A stretch of 26,308 nucleotides of DNA from DAOTTX01 sp034437515. Lineage in GTDB: Bacteria; Chloroflexota; Anaerolineae; Aggregatilineales; Phototrophicaceae. The translations under genes were made by a program, and so were the position numbers. The DNA lies in assembly GCA_034437515.1 (NCBI GenBank), contig DAOTTX010000519.1:1-26308 (forward strand). Reading direction: 5' to 3'. Below are positions 8,048 through 16,289 of the stretch, one piece after another; within the stretch, counting starts at the first letter, position 1; every line of letters starts with the position of its first letter. The notes beneath the pieces are model-generated. The model was not told the origin of the DNA, searched no databases, and was given only the letters and a program-made list of their open reading frames with translations.

Positions 8048-8935
8048 TTAATAACGGTCGAGAATCCAGCGGAGCATCGTATAATGTGCGGCTAATCCGG
8101 CGTTGTCACCATAAACGGCGAACGTCTCGCGGACTTTTTCCGCCGGGATGCGCCCCTCACCGCCGTAGAAATAGTGGTTGACCGCCGCCTGTAGCGCGAC
8201 ATCGTTATCCCCGACGTAGTTGTGCTGACCGCGTGCGCGTTGCAACGTCCATGTCGTCGTCCAATGCCCGATGCCCTTGATGGCGACCAGTGTATCGTAA
8301 GCCTCGTCGAGCGGCACCGTATCCAGTCGCGCCAGATCAAGCATCCCGGTGATCACCTGTGCGGAAACGTCGATCATCAACTGCATCCGCTTGAACGTGA
8401 TCTTGAGCGGCTTGAGGTCTTCCACGCTGGCGGCGGCGATCTGCGCCGGTGTGGGGAAGTCGTAATAGGCGATGCCGTTATGGTCGATGCGATGCCCACC
8501 CCATTCTACCAGCCAACGCTGCGCCCGTTGCGCGGTCTTCCACGCGATCTGCTGCTCGATGATGGTGGTCATCAGTGCCTCGTAAACGGTCGCGGTGCGC
8601 AGCCAGCGTATGCCGACCAGTGGCTCCACGATTCGCCAGAGTTCCGGCTGCGAGCGGGCATAGGCGTAAAACGGCTTGAGGTCAAGGTCTGCGCTGAGGA
8701 TGTGGCTGAGTTGCTGATATGCTTGTGTCTCGTCCACCTCACCGGCGACAGTCTCGACCGCGAGGCTGTGATCTGCGGCCTGCGTCACACGGAACAGCGC
8801 CAGCGTCCCATTGACGCGCAGCGCCCGCCAATACGCGCCCTTATGCACCACATCGACGGTCGGGTGCGGGTAGCGCGAGAGCATATCAAGGGTGAGATCA
8901 AACTTGTAGGGTGGGGTGGGTCGTATATTTTGCAT
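8048..8935 (-). CDS. AlkA-type DNA-3-methyladenine glycosylase (HhH-GPD)
   Basis: A 295-residue base-excision repair enzyme that would remove alkylated purines. Visible parts are the N-terminal TBP-like half, the IIEQQIAWKTAQR helix (about 125-137) typical of AlkA proteins, the helix-hairpin-helix LVAIKGIGHWTTTW (about 217-230), and the catalytic Asp in the VGDND segment (residues 243 or 245). The ATG at 8935 is preferred over that at 8956, because a consensus TATAAT on the minus strand (8948-8943) lies 7 bases upstream, overlapping the longer form. Transcription should then begin at or next to the ATG, giving a leaderless message. It is divergent from the uracil-DNA glycosylase gene. Confidence 0.85.
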   Translation of the reverse strand: MQNIRPTPPYKFDLTLDMLSRYPHPTVDVVHKGAYWRALRVNGTLALFRVTQAADHSLAVETVAGEVDETQAYQQLSHILSADLDLKPFYAYARSQPELWRIVEPLVGIRWLRTATVYEALMTTIIEQQIAWKTAQRAQRWLVEWGGHRIDHNGIAYYDFPTPAQIAAASVEDLKPLKITFKRMQLMIDVSAQVITGMLDLARLDTVPLDEAYDTLVAIKGIGHWTTTWTLQRARGQHNYVGDNDVALQAAVNHYFYGGEGRIPAEKVRETFAVYGDNAGLAAHYTMLRWILDRY

Positions 8936-8942
8936 ACGACGG

Positions 8943-8948
8943 ATTATA
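8943..8948 (-). promoter_or_regulatory. -10 box of the glycosylase gene; leaderless start
   Basis: Read on the minus strand this is TATAAT, and seven bases separate it from the ATG at 8935, so the first transcribed base would be the A of the start codon. No convincing -35 is seen at 16-18 bases. Confidence 0.5.
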
Positions 8949-9121
8949 TCATGCACGGCTCGCGGAATTGGGTGTTATTCGCCATCCCGGTCAAAACGAA
9001 CTTTTTCGTAGAGCTTTGCGAGTTGGAGCGTGACGGAGGGGGTAAATGCCGGCAAAAGTATCAAGGCTCCAATGTCTTTTGTTTTGAGTGACAATAAATT
9101 GTTCTCAGGTCAGATTGACGG

Positions 9122-9149
9122 TTTACGACAAATGTTCTAATCGTATAAT
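9122..9149 (+). promoter_or_regulatory. Promoter of the uracil-DNA glycosylase gene
   Basis: TTTACG (9122-9127), 16 bases, then TATAAT (9144-9149). The start codon follows 37 bases after the -10, with GGAG at 9177-9180. TTGACG at 9115-9120 is also present but is 23 bases from the -10, too far to serve it. Confidence 0.55.
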
Positions 9150-9186
9150 AGCGACATTTCAAACGACAAACAAATCGGAGACCCCT

Positions 9187-9777
9187 ATGGCAGACAAAGC
9201 CGAACGGATGGCGCAGATCAAAACGGCGGTGGAAAGCCTCACCGAATCGCCGTTGTACGAGTTCCGGCAGCAAAACGGCTATCACGCGGTCATCGGTGAG
9301 GGGACGCTCGACGCCGATGTGATGCTGGTTGGCGAAGCACCGGGCGAGAACGAGGCCAAGCAGGGCAGGCCGTTCTGTGGTGCATCCGGGCGTGTGCTGG
9401 ATGAGCTGCTGGCGTCCATCGACCTGAAGCGCGGGGACGTTTACATCACCAACATCGTCAAAGACCGCCCGCCGGAAAACCGCAATCCGCACAAGAAAGA
9501 GATCCGGCTCTACGGCCCGTTTCTCGAACAACAGATCGACCTCATCCAACCCGGCGTGATCGCCACGCTGGGTAGCTTCTCGATGAAGTTCATCTTTGAG
9601 ATGTTCGAGCGGGCGACCGGCAAGATCAGCGACCTGCACGGCACACCTATCGAGGTGCAGGCGACCTACGGCCCGGTGCAGGTGCTGCCGCTGTTCCATC
9701 CGGCGGTGTCGTTTTACAGCCCACAGCAGAAAGACACGCTGTTCGAAGACTTCAAAGCACTGCGCGAGCTATTATGA
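9187..9777 (+). CDS. Uracil-DNA glycosylase, family-4-like, lacking Fe-S cysteines
   Basis: A 196-residue enzyme expected to remove uracil from DNA. Motif A reads VGEAPGENEAKQGRPFCGASG, as in family 4 (UDGa) enzymes; a conserved block reads KDRPPENRNP, and motif B is LPLFHPAV. The start ATG has GGAG six bases upstream. The four cysteines that hold a [4Fe-4S] cluster in family 4 are all absent: the N-terminal pair region reads SPLYEFRQQ, the usual KCRPP reads KDRPP, and the fourth site reads YGPFLEQQ. The whole protein has one Cys. Its stop overlaps the end of the convergent WD40 gene by 6 bases. Confidence 0.85.
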   Translation: MADKAERMAQIKTAVESLTESPLYEFRQQNGYHAVIGEGTLDADVMLVGEAPGENEAKQGRPFCGASGRVLDELLASIDLKRGDVYITNIVKDRPPENRNPHKKEIRLYGPFLEQQIDLIQPGVIATLGSFSMKFIFEMFERATGKISDLHGTPIEVQATYGPVQVLPLFHPAVSFYSPQQKDTLFEDFKALRELL

Positions 9778-11058
9778 CCCCGGCGGGATGCCCCATACGT
9801 AAATCGGCCCGGCAGCGTCGAAGAACAGCAGCAGAAAACCATCGTCCGTCCATAGGATGTCGATGATGCGATTGGTTTCTGTGGGCAACCGCGCACTGAC
9901 GATGATGCGCTCGTCAAGGTCGATTGATTCCATGTTCCACAGGTTGACCGCGCCATCCAACACGGAGGTCACCAGCAGCGCGGCGTTCGGGCTGAAGTCG
10001 GCGGCGATCTGCTCCTGACCGATTTCGGGCAACAGCACCAACGGCTCACCGGTCTCGGCGTCCCACACGATCATATCCGGGATGTTGCCGCCGGTAATCA
10101 GAAAGCGTCCGTCATCGGAAAATTGCATCACGCTGGTGGTGCCGCCTTCGCCCGTTTCCAGCGTGCGGAGCAATGTCACGCCCGTGTCAGTGAGTTGCCA
10201 GATCGTGACGTTCGGGCGTGTGCCGATTGCCAGCCGTTCCCCATCAGGGCTAAAGTCGAGGCGTGAAGTCAACCGACCATCGAGGTCGATGGTGCCCAGT
10301 TCGCGTTGGTCGCGCCAATCCCACACCTTGACCTGACCGGTGGTATCCGCTGCGGCGAGGTGTGTGCCATCGTCGGAAAATGTCAGCGTGCCGATCTCGC
10401 CGCTGTGGTCACCGAACGTCACCAGCGACTCGCGCTCGGATGTGTCCCAGACTTTGATGGTGCCATCGCTGCCGCCGAAGGCCAACCATTCCCCCGCCTG
10501 GTGATAGGCCACACCGCCGCTTGGGTTGGGGTGCGCCAGATAATTCTCGATAACGTTACCGCGCTTCGCGTTCAAGACCATCACCTGCCCGGTGCCACCA
10601 ACAGCGTAGAGTTGGTTTTTATCCAGCGAGTAGTAGATGAAAGACGCCCCTTGCCGCGCCGTCTCCCACAGTAGATCACCGCTGATGAGATCCCACATCA
10701 GCACACGGTCGATGTTTAAACCGGCGAGTTGTGTGTTATTCGGTGAGAGGGCGTGTGCGAACACCGTGTTCGGACGAAAAGACGGGTCGAGCCGACCGAG
10801 ATAGGCCAGCCGGTTGGCGTTCGCCCGTGTGATTGGTTCGACCGCCTCGACATACGCCGGCGCGGGTGGGATCGGCGTAAAAACGACCCCCTCCGGCCCT
10901 TCCTGTGGAGCGAAGGTCGGGCGTGGCGTCACCGTTTCAGCTTCGACGGTCGGGCGGTCTTGTGAGATCGGATCGCTTTCGTTTGTTTCGTTGTTACCGG
11001 TGGCGCAGGCCGCCAACAGTGTGATCACCAGCAGTAGCACCCAGTACTTACTCCGCAT
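9772..11058 (-). CDS. WD40-repeat lipoprotein
   Basis: A 428-residue protein with a lipoprotein signal (MRSKYWVLLLVITLLAAC; lipobox LAAC) followed by a low-complexity linker rich in Thr, Pro and Glu. The rest is a series of WD40 blades; blade endings such as VLMWDLISG, IKVWDTSE, VKVWDWRD, VTIWQLTD, MIVWDAET and VNLWNMES are visible, suggesting one seven-bladed propeller. It should sit on the outer face of the membrane and serve as a protein-binding platform. The ATG overlaps the end of the kinase gene by 11 bases, so the two are very likely translated together. A signalling partnership with the kinase's outer domain is inferred from this. Confidence 0.85.
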   Translation of the reverse strand: MRSKYWVLLLVITLLAACATGNNETNESDPISQDRPTVEAETVTPRPTFAPQEGPEGVVFTPIPPAPAYVEAVEPITRANANRLAYLGRLDPSFRPNTVFAHALSPNNTQLAGLNIDRVLMWDLISGDLLWETARQGASFIYYSLDKNQLYAVGGTGQVMVLNAKRGNVIENYLAHPNPSGGVAYHQAGEWLAFGGSDGTIKVWDTSERESLVTFGDHSGEIGTLTFSDDGTHLAAADTTGQVKVWDWRDQRELGTIDLDGRLTSRLDFSPDGERLAIGTRPNVTIWQLTDTGVTLLRTLETGEGGTTSVMQFSDDGRFLITGGNIPDMIVWDAETGEPLVLLPEIGQEQIAADFSPNAALLVTSVLDGAVNLWNMESIDLDERIIVSARLPTETNRIIDILWTDDGFLLLFFDAAGPIYVWGIPPGS

Positions 11059-13150
11059 CCAGCGCCCCTTCGTTCAGCGTGATTTGCCCGGCGAGCAGCG
11101 CGTAGGTCGGCACTTGATTTAACCCACATTCACCCTCAAATGGCTCCACCTGCCCGTTCTCGTTGAGATCGACACCGGACAGCAAGGCATCAGCGATGGT
11201 GGTGGCAGCGAGGTTGAGTGGTTCGGCCTCATCCATCGTCGAGGCAGCGAGCAGGTCGCGTTCGATACCTTCGAGTTCATCAGCCCGCAGCCGGGTATTT
11301 GTTAAGCAGACGCGCATTGGCTCCACGTTGACCTCAAGTTGTATGCCGCCGGTGTCAATGGCGGCTTGCAGTTCCGCTTCCATGAGATCAAGGAATGTGT
11401 ACAAGCCGACCCCGCGTCCCGGATTTTCCCCGACGCCGTTGCCGTTATAGTCTTCGCTTTCCCCGCGCAGGATGTTCACCGTGTGTTCCGCGTGGGTCTT
11501 GACGCTGCCGATGCTAGTAGACCGGGCGGCTAACCCGGCGTGCTGTGTGGCGGCGCTCGCCTCGACGATGGCACCGTCTAATAAGCTGCCACCTGAAAGC
11601 CCGTCCTCGGAGCTGACTAAGATAGCGCGCAGCGCGTCGGTCATCTCAATCGGGATGCTGCCACTGTAGACGACTTCGCCGACCGGGTTTTCCGTATCGC
11701 CCTCGTCCTCGGCGGTGATGCTGACCGCGTTATATTGGGTGGGCAAGATCCCATCGTCGGGGTCGGTGTAGGAAATCGCACCGTTACCGAACGGATCAAG
11801 CGCCAGCACGCCGATGTTAAGCGTGGTGTCTTGGGCGGTGTTTTGTAACCACGCCACGTAAACCTGTTCGCCGGGGGTCGGGGTGAGTTGATCGACTTGC
11901 AGACTGAGTGACTTGCCGCCACTCCCGCCGAAGCTCACCGTGCCGAATGTTGGGGCTTCGGCGGCTTCTTTTGCAGCTGGCGCGGCCTCGGCAACGGAGG
12001 TGAGATCGGTTGTCGGCACGGCTTCATCGTTGGCGGCACGCGCCGTCTCAATGGTAATTGCGCCTTCGCCGGGTACGGTCGCGTCATCGTTCTGACTGTT
12101 CAGTATCAGCAGCACGACGATAATCAGCGTTGCGGCGATCAGCGCGAAGCCGCCCAACAGCACATAGGGGTTCGTCCCCTGTTGCAGCACGATGGTCTGC
12201 CCGGTATCCGACGGTGCGACGTTCGCCAGCCGGTTTGTATCTTGTACCGTGAAGGGTCGCGTGACCGTGCCTTTGCCGAGCATCTCCGCACGTGTGATTG
12301 GTGTCGTCGGTGCTTCGGTTTCCGAGGCGTTTCGGATCACGTCTTCAAATGCAGTCGCAAAGGCGGTCGCGGTCTGGTAGCGTTCCTCCGGCTTCTTGGC
12401 CAGTACCCGCTCCATAACTGGTGTGAGCGACGGTGGTAAATCTGCCCGGGCCTTGTAAATATCTGGTGGTGGCTCCTGGATGACCTTCATCATTACCTGA
12501 ATGAGTGTCTCACCCTCGAAAGGTTGCTCACCGGTGAGCAGCTCGAAGATCACCACGCCGAGCGAGTAAATGTCGGAGCGTCCGTCAAGTGCCATGCCCT
12601 GTGCTTGCTCCGGGGACATATAGGCCGGGGTGCCGACGACGGCTGAACCAGTCAGGTCAGCCTGGTTCCCGCCGATCTTGGCGATGCCGAAATCCGCGAG
12701 CAGGGCGTGGCCTTCACTATCGAGCAAGATGTTACCGGGTTTGATGTCCCGGTGGATGACGCCTTGCCGGTGTGCGTAGTCTAGCGCATGTCCGATCTCG
12801 CGCAGCACTTTCGCGACCTGCGCCGGGGTAATCGCGCCGTCCTTCATCACATCTTGCAGCGTGCCGCCCTCCACGTAAGCCATGACCAGGTAGAGGATGT
12901 CTTCGTGAGTGCCATAGTCGAACACGGGTAAGATGTGCGGGTGCTGGAGCCGTGCGATCGTGCGTGCCTCCTGTTGGAAGCGTTCGGTAAAATTGGCGTC
13001 GAGCGCCGGGTGTGGTGGTAGTACTTTAATTGCGACACTACGATCTACAGTAGCTTGATAGCCCAGGTAGACCGCCGCCATACCGCCCCAACCGATTTGT
13101 TCTGTGATTTTATAACTGCCGAGCGTCCGCCCGACCAGCGAGGACGTCAA
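11048..13150 (-). CDS. Membrane Ser/Thr protein kinase with RskA-like outer domain
   Basis: A 700-residue PknB-style kinase. The kinase domain (about 13-275) has Lys42, Glu61, HRDIKPGN (133-140), DFG (153-155) and SPEQ (179-182), so it should be active. A transmembrane helix spans about 329-350. The outer part (about 400-500) resembles the C-terminal domain of anti-sigma-K factor RskA (LQVDQLTPTPGEQVYVAWLQ, then NPVGEVVYSGSIP). Beyond it are a KTHAEHTVNIL segment and two Asp/Asn/Gly loops like EF-hand or dockerin sites: DYNGNGVGENPG (567-578) and DLNENGQVEPFE (661-672). Translation starts at TTG, with GGGAGG six bases upstream. It forms an operon with the WD40 lipoprotein. Its ligand is unknown. 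Confidence 0.9.
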   Translation of the reverse strand: MTSSLVGRTLGSYKITEQIGWGGMAAVYLGYQATVDRSVAIKVLPPHPALDANFTERFQQEARTIARLQHPHILPVFDYGTHEDILYLVMAYVEGGTLQDVMKDGAITPAQVAKVLREIGHALDYAHRQGVIHRDIKPGNILLDSEGHALLADFGIAKIGGNQADLTGSAVVGTPAYMSPEQAQGMALDGRSDIYSLGVVIFELLTGEQPFEGETLIQVMMKVIQEPPPDIYKARADLPPSLTPVMERVLAKKPEERYQTATAFATAFEDVIRNASETEAPTTPITRAEMLGKGTVTRPFTVQDTNRLANVAPSDTGQTIVLQQGTNPYVLLGGFALIAATLIIVVLLILNSQNDDATVPGEGAITIETARAANDEAVPTTDLTSVAEAAPAAKEAAEAPTFGTVSFGGSGGKSLSLQVDQLTPTPGEQVYVAWLQNTAQDTTLNIGVLALDPFGNGAISYTDPDDGILPTQYNAVSITAEDEGDTENPVGEVVYSGSIPIEMTDALRAILVSSEDGLSGGSLLDGAIVEASAATQHAGLAARSTSIGSVKTHAEHTVNILRGESEDYNGNGVGENPGRGVGLYTFLDLMEAELQAAIDTGGIQLEVNVEPMRVCLTNTRLRADELEGIERDLLAASTMDEAEPLNLAATTIADALLSGVDLNENGQVEPFEGECGLNQVPTYALLAGQITLNEGALDAE

Positions 13151-13251
13151 ACGACACCTCCCCCTTAAGATAGTCTCTCAGAATTTGAGAATGTGATAAC
13201 AGTACAGTCATCTTCAATGATAACGAATTTTAGCATAGGAGTGCGAAAACG

Positions 13252-13276
13252 AAAAAGCACGCGCTGGGCGTGCTTT
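13252..13276 (-). terminator. Rho-independent terminator after rsgA
   Basis: Arms 13254-13262 and 13268-13276 pair over 9 bases with a 5-base loop. On the minus strand the hairpin is followed by TTTTTCGTTTTCG, 31 bases after the rsgA stop, separating rsgA from the kinase operon. Confidence 0.75.
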
Positions 13277-13306
13277 GCTAAATGAGTGCCATCAGCGACA
13301 AAGCCG

Positions 13307-14287
13307 CTAATATTGGGCGGCGTACTGCTGATCCAATTCTGTGCGCAGTTTGCGGTAACTCTTGTACCGGCGCAGGCTGATCTCCCGTGCTTTGACGGCC
13401 TCACGTACCGCACATTTTGGTTCGTTGAGATGCGAACAATCGCCAAATTGACATTGGCTGACGTAGGGCGCAATGTCCACGAAGTAAGCGTCCAATTCTT
13501 CCGGCTCAACATCATAGATGTTCAGATTGCGAATGCCCGGTGTATCTGCGAGGTAAGTACCCGGTGCGTAAGTATCGCGGTCTAGCTTGATCAACGCACT
13601 ATCGCGGGTGGTGTGGATGCCTTCCAGCGTGTTCTGGCTGACAGATTTCACCTGACGACCCAGCTCAGGCTGTAACAGGTTGAGCAGGCTGGTCTTGCCC
13701 ACACCGGAAAGGCCGGTAAAGGCCGAAAGTTGACCGTCGATCAACGATTTGATCTGCTTGATACCACGTTCGTCTTTGGCGCTGGCATGCAGCACCGTGT
13801 AACCCATATGCTCGAAGGGCGCAAAGCGGGTTTGAATGTTGGTGGGGTCTTCGAGGTCAATTTTGTTTACCACGATGACGAGTCTATCGATTTCCGCACG
13901 TTCCCCTGCGACCAGGAAACGATCCAACATGCTCAGGTCAGGTGTCGGTTTTGCTGCCGCGAATACGAAAAAGATCGCATCCATATTAGCGACGATGACA
14001 TGCTCACGTTCGGCTTCGCCCTTGCCCCGGTTGCCGGTGGTGCGGGCCGCGCGGGAAAGCGCACTTTTGCGCGGTTCGACCGTTTCGATGACACCTTTTT
14101 GACCACTTTCATCATGCTCCAGAAGCGTAATCTTGACCCGGTCGCCAATCGCAGCGAGATCTGCGGATTGCGCCTCCTCCATCAAGCGACCACGTAACCG
14201 GCACATCCAGACGGAGCCGTCCGCGATCTCTACCCAGAAGAAGCCACTTTGCTCCTTCACGACCAGACCTTCATGCAGAATATTCAA
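13307..14287 (-). CDS. rsgA: Ribosome small subunit-dependent GTPase RsgA
   Basis: A 326-residue circularly permuted GTPase that helps late 30S ribosome maturation. In order: an N-terminal OB fold (about 1-70), NKID (G4, 141-144), the P-loop GLSGVGKTS (192-200), DTPG (G3, 248-251), and the zinc finger Cys279, Cys284, His286, Cys292 (CQFGDCSHLNEPKC). The length is a little short of the family norm. Translation begins at TTG, with AAAGGA about seven bases upstream; no nearby ATG would keep the OB fold. It is followed by a clear terminator, so it is probably transcribed alone. Confidence 0.95.
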   Translation of the reverse strand: MNILHEGLVVKEQSGFFWVEIADGSVWMCRLRGRLMEEAQSADLAAIGDRVKITLLEHDESGQKGVIETVEPRKSALSRAARTTGNRGKGEAEREHVIVANMDAIFFVFAAAKPTPDLSMLDRFLVAGERAEIDRLVIVVNKIDLEDPTNIQTRFAPFEHMGYTVLHASAKDERGIKQIKSLIDGQLSAFTGLSGVGKTSLLNLLQPELGRQVKSVSQNTLEGIHTTRDSALIKLDRDTYAPGTYLADTPGIRNLNIYDVEPEELDAYFVDIAPYVSQCQFGDCSHLNEPKCAVREAVKAREISLRRYKSYRKLRTELDQQYAAQY

Positions 14288-14372
14288 TAAGCGATCCTTT
14301 CGAGTTGATAATCTCTACCAGTATAACCGATATTGATGATGCGTGACGAGACAATTTCAAAGCGAGAACACA

Positions 14373-14397
14373 ACGCCGGGGGTGGGGCACCCGGCGT
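14373..14397 (-). terminator. Hairpin after the DICT gene
   Basis: Eight-base GC-rich arms (14373-14380 and 14390-14397) with a 9-base loop lie 27 bases after the minus-strand DICT gene stop. Only a poor T-rich tail (TGTGTTCTC) follows, so termination strength is uncertain. Confidence 0.5.
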
Positions 14398-14423
14398 CAA
14401 GAGAAGGGTGAGGTCTTATGCGG

Positions 14424-15092
14424 TCAGCTTGCTGCTGCGGTCGCCGGACGCACCGAGCCGTCGATGATGTCTTCCAGTTCGTTCTGGATAACCGGCGATG
14501 CCATGCGACCTTTGGCAATCAACAATAGGCGCATGAGAATGTTATTGGTCATCGCTTTCTGGCTGGTTTTGTCCAGGCTGTTCTCATCCAAGAGGGAGGC
14601 CGGCGCGCCTACAACGTTCGATAACCATTCTTCGAGAATGGCGACCAGGCTCTTATCAAATGTCCAGATCCCTTTAAATTGCCGTTGTTGATCGGGGTCA
14701 TTGATGTCGCTGATTTCTTCGGTGGCAAGTGCGCTGGCGAAGTCCCTACCAAATGAGACCAGGAACCACTCTTTAGCAAGCTGGCTTTTTTCTTCCAGCA
14801 TGATGTATTGAATACCAGGAATTTGCGGTACGGGAACATCCGGAACGCCGAATACATAAACGGCCTGGGATTTCTGCGCTAGTGCGCGGTATCGCTCAGC
14901 TTGCGGTAGAAAACGGCTCATCCGCTGGAAGCTAGAGAAAACGCGCGTATTGGCGTTATCGACGAGTGTCGCGTTCTCGATCTCGTGACTGATAATGTTC
15001 ATCGTTTTACGATGGGAGAGTAATGTACTAGTTTTCTGGACACGCTCAACGAGCTGGTAGACAGAAAAACCGGGGGCGATGTTTACGGGCAT
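14424..15092 (-). CDS. Stand-alone DICT-type sensory domain protein
   Basis: A 222-residue soluble protein. Starting at ATG 15092 gives AAGGAAG six bases upstream; an in-frame start 15 codons earlier lacks such a site. The sequence follows the DICT sensory domain pattern: an early SHRKTMNIISHEIE helix, FSSFQRMSRFLPQAERYRAL, a strand AVYVFGVPD, then LAKEWFLVSFGRDFASALAT and GIWTFDKSLVAILEEWL. DICT domains are usually fused to GGDEF, HTH or kinase modules and are linked to light- or redox-related signalling in cyanobacteria; here no output domain is attached. The C-terminal 60 residues are helical. A partner encoded elsewhere is likely. The family call is from pattern memory. Confidence 0.55.
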   Translation of the reverse strand: MPVNIAPGFSVYQLVERVQKTSTLLSHRKTMNIISHEIENATLVDNANTRVFSSFQRMSRFLPQAERYRALAQKSQAVYVFGVPDVPVPQIPGIQYIMLEEKSQLAKEWFLVSFGRDFASALATEEISDINDPDQQRQFKGIWTFDKSLVAILEEWLSNVVGAPASLLDENSLDKTSQKAMTNNILMRLLLIAKGRMASPVIQNELEDIIDGSVRPATAAAS

Positions 15093-15308
15093 GACAATCT
15101 TCCTTATCAAAGAGAATGCAGTCTGCAAGGGTTTCAAATTGTTAAACGGAAGAGTAAGATTATGTACTGTCGTACAGTCTAATTATCATAATAGGCTTAT
15201 AGCATTCCACAATCTGATTAATAGTGTTTAAACTGATTGTAGTAACTAACTTAGAACAATACAATAAAGACTTACGAAATATTTGTAATGTCTCAGGAAA
15301 GGTAAGAA

Positions 15309-16241
15309 GTGACTGAAGACCCACGCGAACAGAACGACGAAGTTGTCATCAATAGAGAAGCCGGGCGTGAGCCAGAAACGCCGCTCGTCACGGTCGACGG
15401 TGGACTTGTAAACTATATCATCATCGGCGCGGTCTTCCTCGCCATCGGTTTGTTGCTGGGGTTGAACCTCGGTGACAACGACGAAGGAGTTGATACAACC
15501 GCGCTACGGGTGATCGTCAACGAGGAAATTCGTAGTGCCTTGAGCGGTGGAATGGGTGACATCCTCGCGGAAGCCGTCGCCGACATTGAATTCACCGGCG
15601 GCAGCGGCATGGATAGCGAAGAACTGAGCGCGATGATTGCCGAAGCCGTCGAAGAGGCAAGCAACCGGCGTGACTTCCTCGAAGGTGATGGCAACCCGTC
15701 ACTCGGCCCGGATGACGCGGCGGTCGTCGTCGTCGAGTTTAGTGATTTCCTGTGTTCGTTCTGTGGGCGGCATTTCGAGCAAACCCTGACGCCGCTACTG
15801 GACGACTATGATGGGTTGATCCGCTATGTGTACCGTGATTTTCGCGGTGTCGGCGGGCAAAACGCCGTCGAGGCGTCAATGGCGGCTGAATGTGCCCACG
15901 ATCAAGATCAGTTCTGGCAATACCATAATCGGTTATTCAGCAATCAGCAGCAGCTCTTTACGGATAATTCCGATGCGTTGCGCACAGTGTTGATTGACCA
16001 TGCCAGCGCCCTCGACCTCGATATAGAGACGTTCACAACCTGTCTGGATAACGATACTCATTTCTCGAAGATTATCCGTGATACGACCGAAGGCCAGCAA
16101 AATGGCATGACCGGCACACCGGGTTTCTTCATCAACGGCACGTTCATCAGTGGTGCGCAGCCCTATGAGATCTTTTCGGCGATCATCGACGAAGAACTCC
16201 GTGCTGCCGGTATCGAGCCACCAGCAGGCGGTGAAGCCTGA
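15309..16241 (+). CDS. Membrane-anchored DsbA-like thiol oxidoreductase
   Basis: A 310-residue protein with an acidic N-terminal tail, one transmembrane helix (about 33-53), an acidic spacer and a C-terminal thioredoxin-fold domain. The active site CSFC is at 149-152 and the cis-proline loop TGTP at 268-271. This is the DsbA/BdbD layout that forms disulfides in exported proteins. The start is GTG 15309, with AGGAAAGG 6-13 bases upstream; no closer ATG exists. It is divergent from the DICT gene over a 216-base AT-rich gap. A second DsbA-like gene lies at 21511; its active site differs (CTAC), suggesting different redox roles. Confidence 0.88.
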   Translation: MTEDPREQNDEVVINREAGREPETPLVTVDGGLVNYIIIGAVFLAIGLLLGLNLGDNDEGVDTTALRVIVNEEIRSALSGGMGDILAEAVADIEFTGGSGMDSEELSAMIAEAVEEASNRRDFLEGDGNPSLGPDDAAVVVVEFSDFLCSFCGRHFEQTLTPLLDDYDGLIRYVYRDFRGVGGQNAVEASMAAECAHDQDQFWQYHNRLFSNQQQLFTDNSDALRTVLIDHASALDLDIETFTTCLDNDTHFSKIIRDTTEGQQNGMTGTPGFFINGTFISGAQPYEIFSAIIDEELRAAGIEPPAGGEA

Positions 16242-16262
16242 GCGGGTAACGCATTGAGGCTG

Positions 16263-16289
16263 ACGAGATGTGCAAAGCGCATGTCTCGT
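16263..16289. terminator. Bidirectional hairpin between dsbA-like and lysR-type genes
   Basis: ACGAGA (16263-16268) pairs with TCTCGT (16284-16289), with further inner pairs around an AAA loop and a two-base bulge. It sits in the 48-base gap between two convergent stops. Confidence 0.55.

Noticed and set aside
8222..9091. Long plus-strand frame opposite the AlkA-type gene
   Set aside because: It mirrors the codon pattern of the real minus-strand gene, is rich in His, Arg and Cys in no family pattern, and has no ribosome site.
8975..9109. Minus-strand open stretch ending LQLAKLYEKVRFDRDGE, and an overlapping plus-strand frame starting MHGSRNWVLF
   Set aside because: Both read as fairly protein-like, but the minus frame has only a TTG start without a ribosome site and lies over the divergent promoters of two repair genes; the plus frame has no ribosome site. 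A decayed gene tail is possible but unsupported.
9061..9699. Long minus-strand frame opposite the uracil-DNA glycosylase
   Set aside because: It is antisense to a clearly recognised enzyme and has no family motif or ribosome site.
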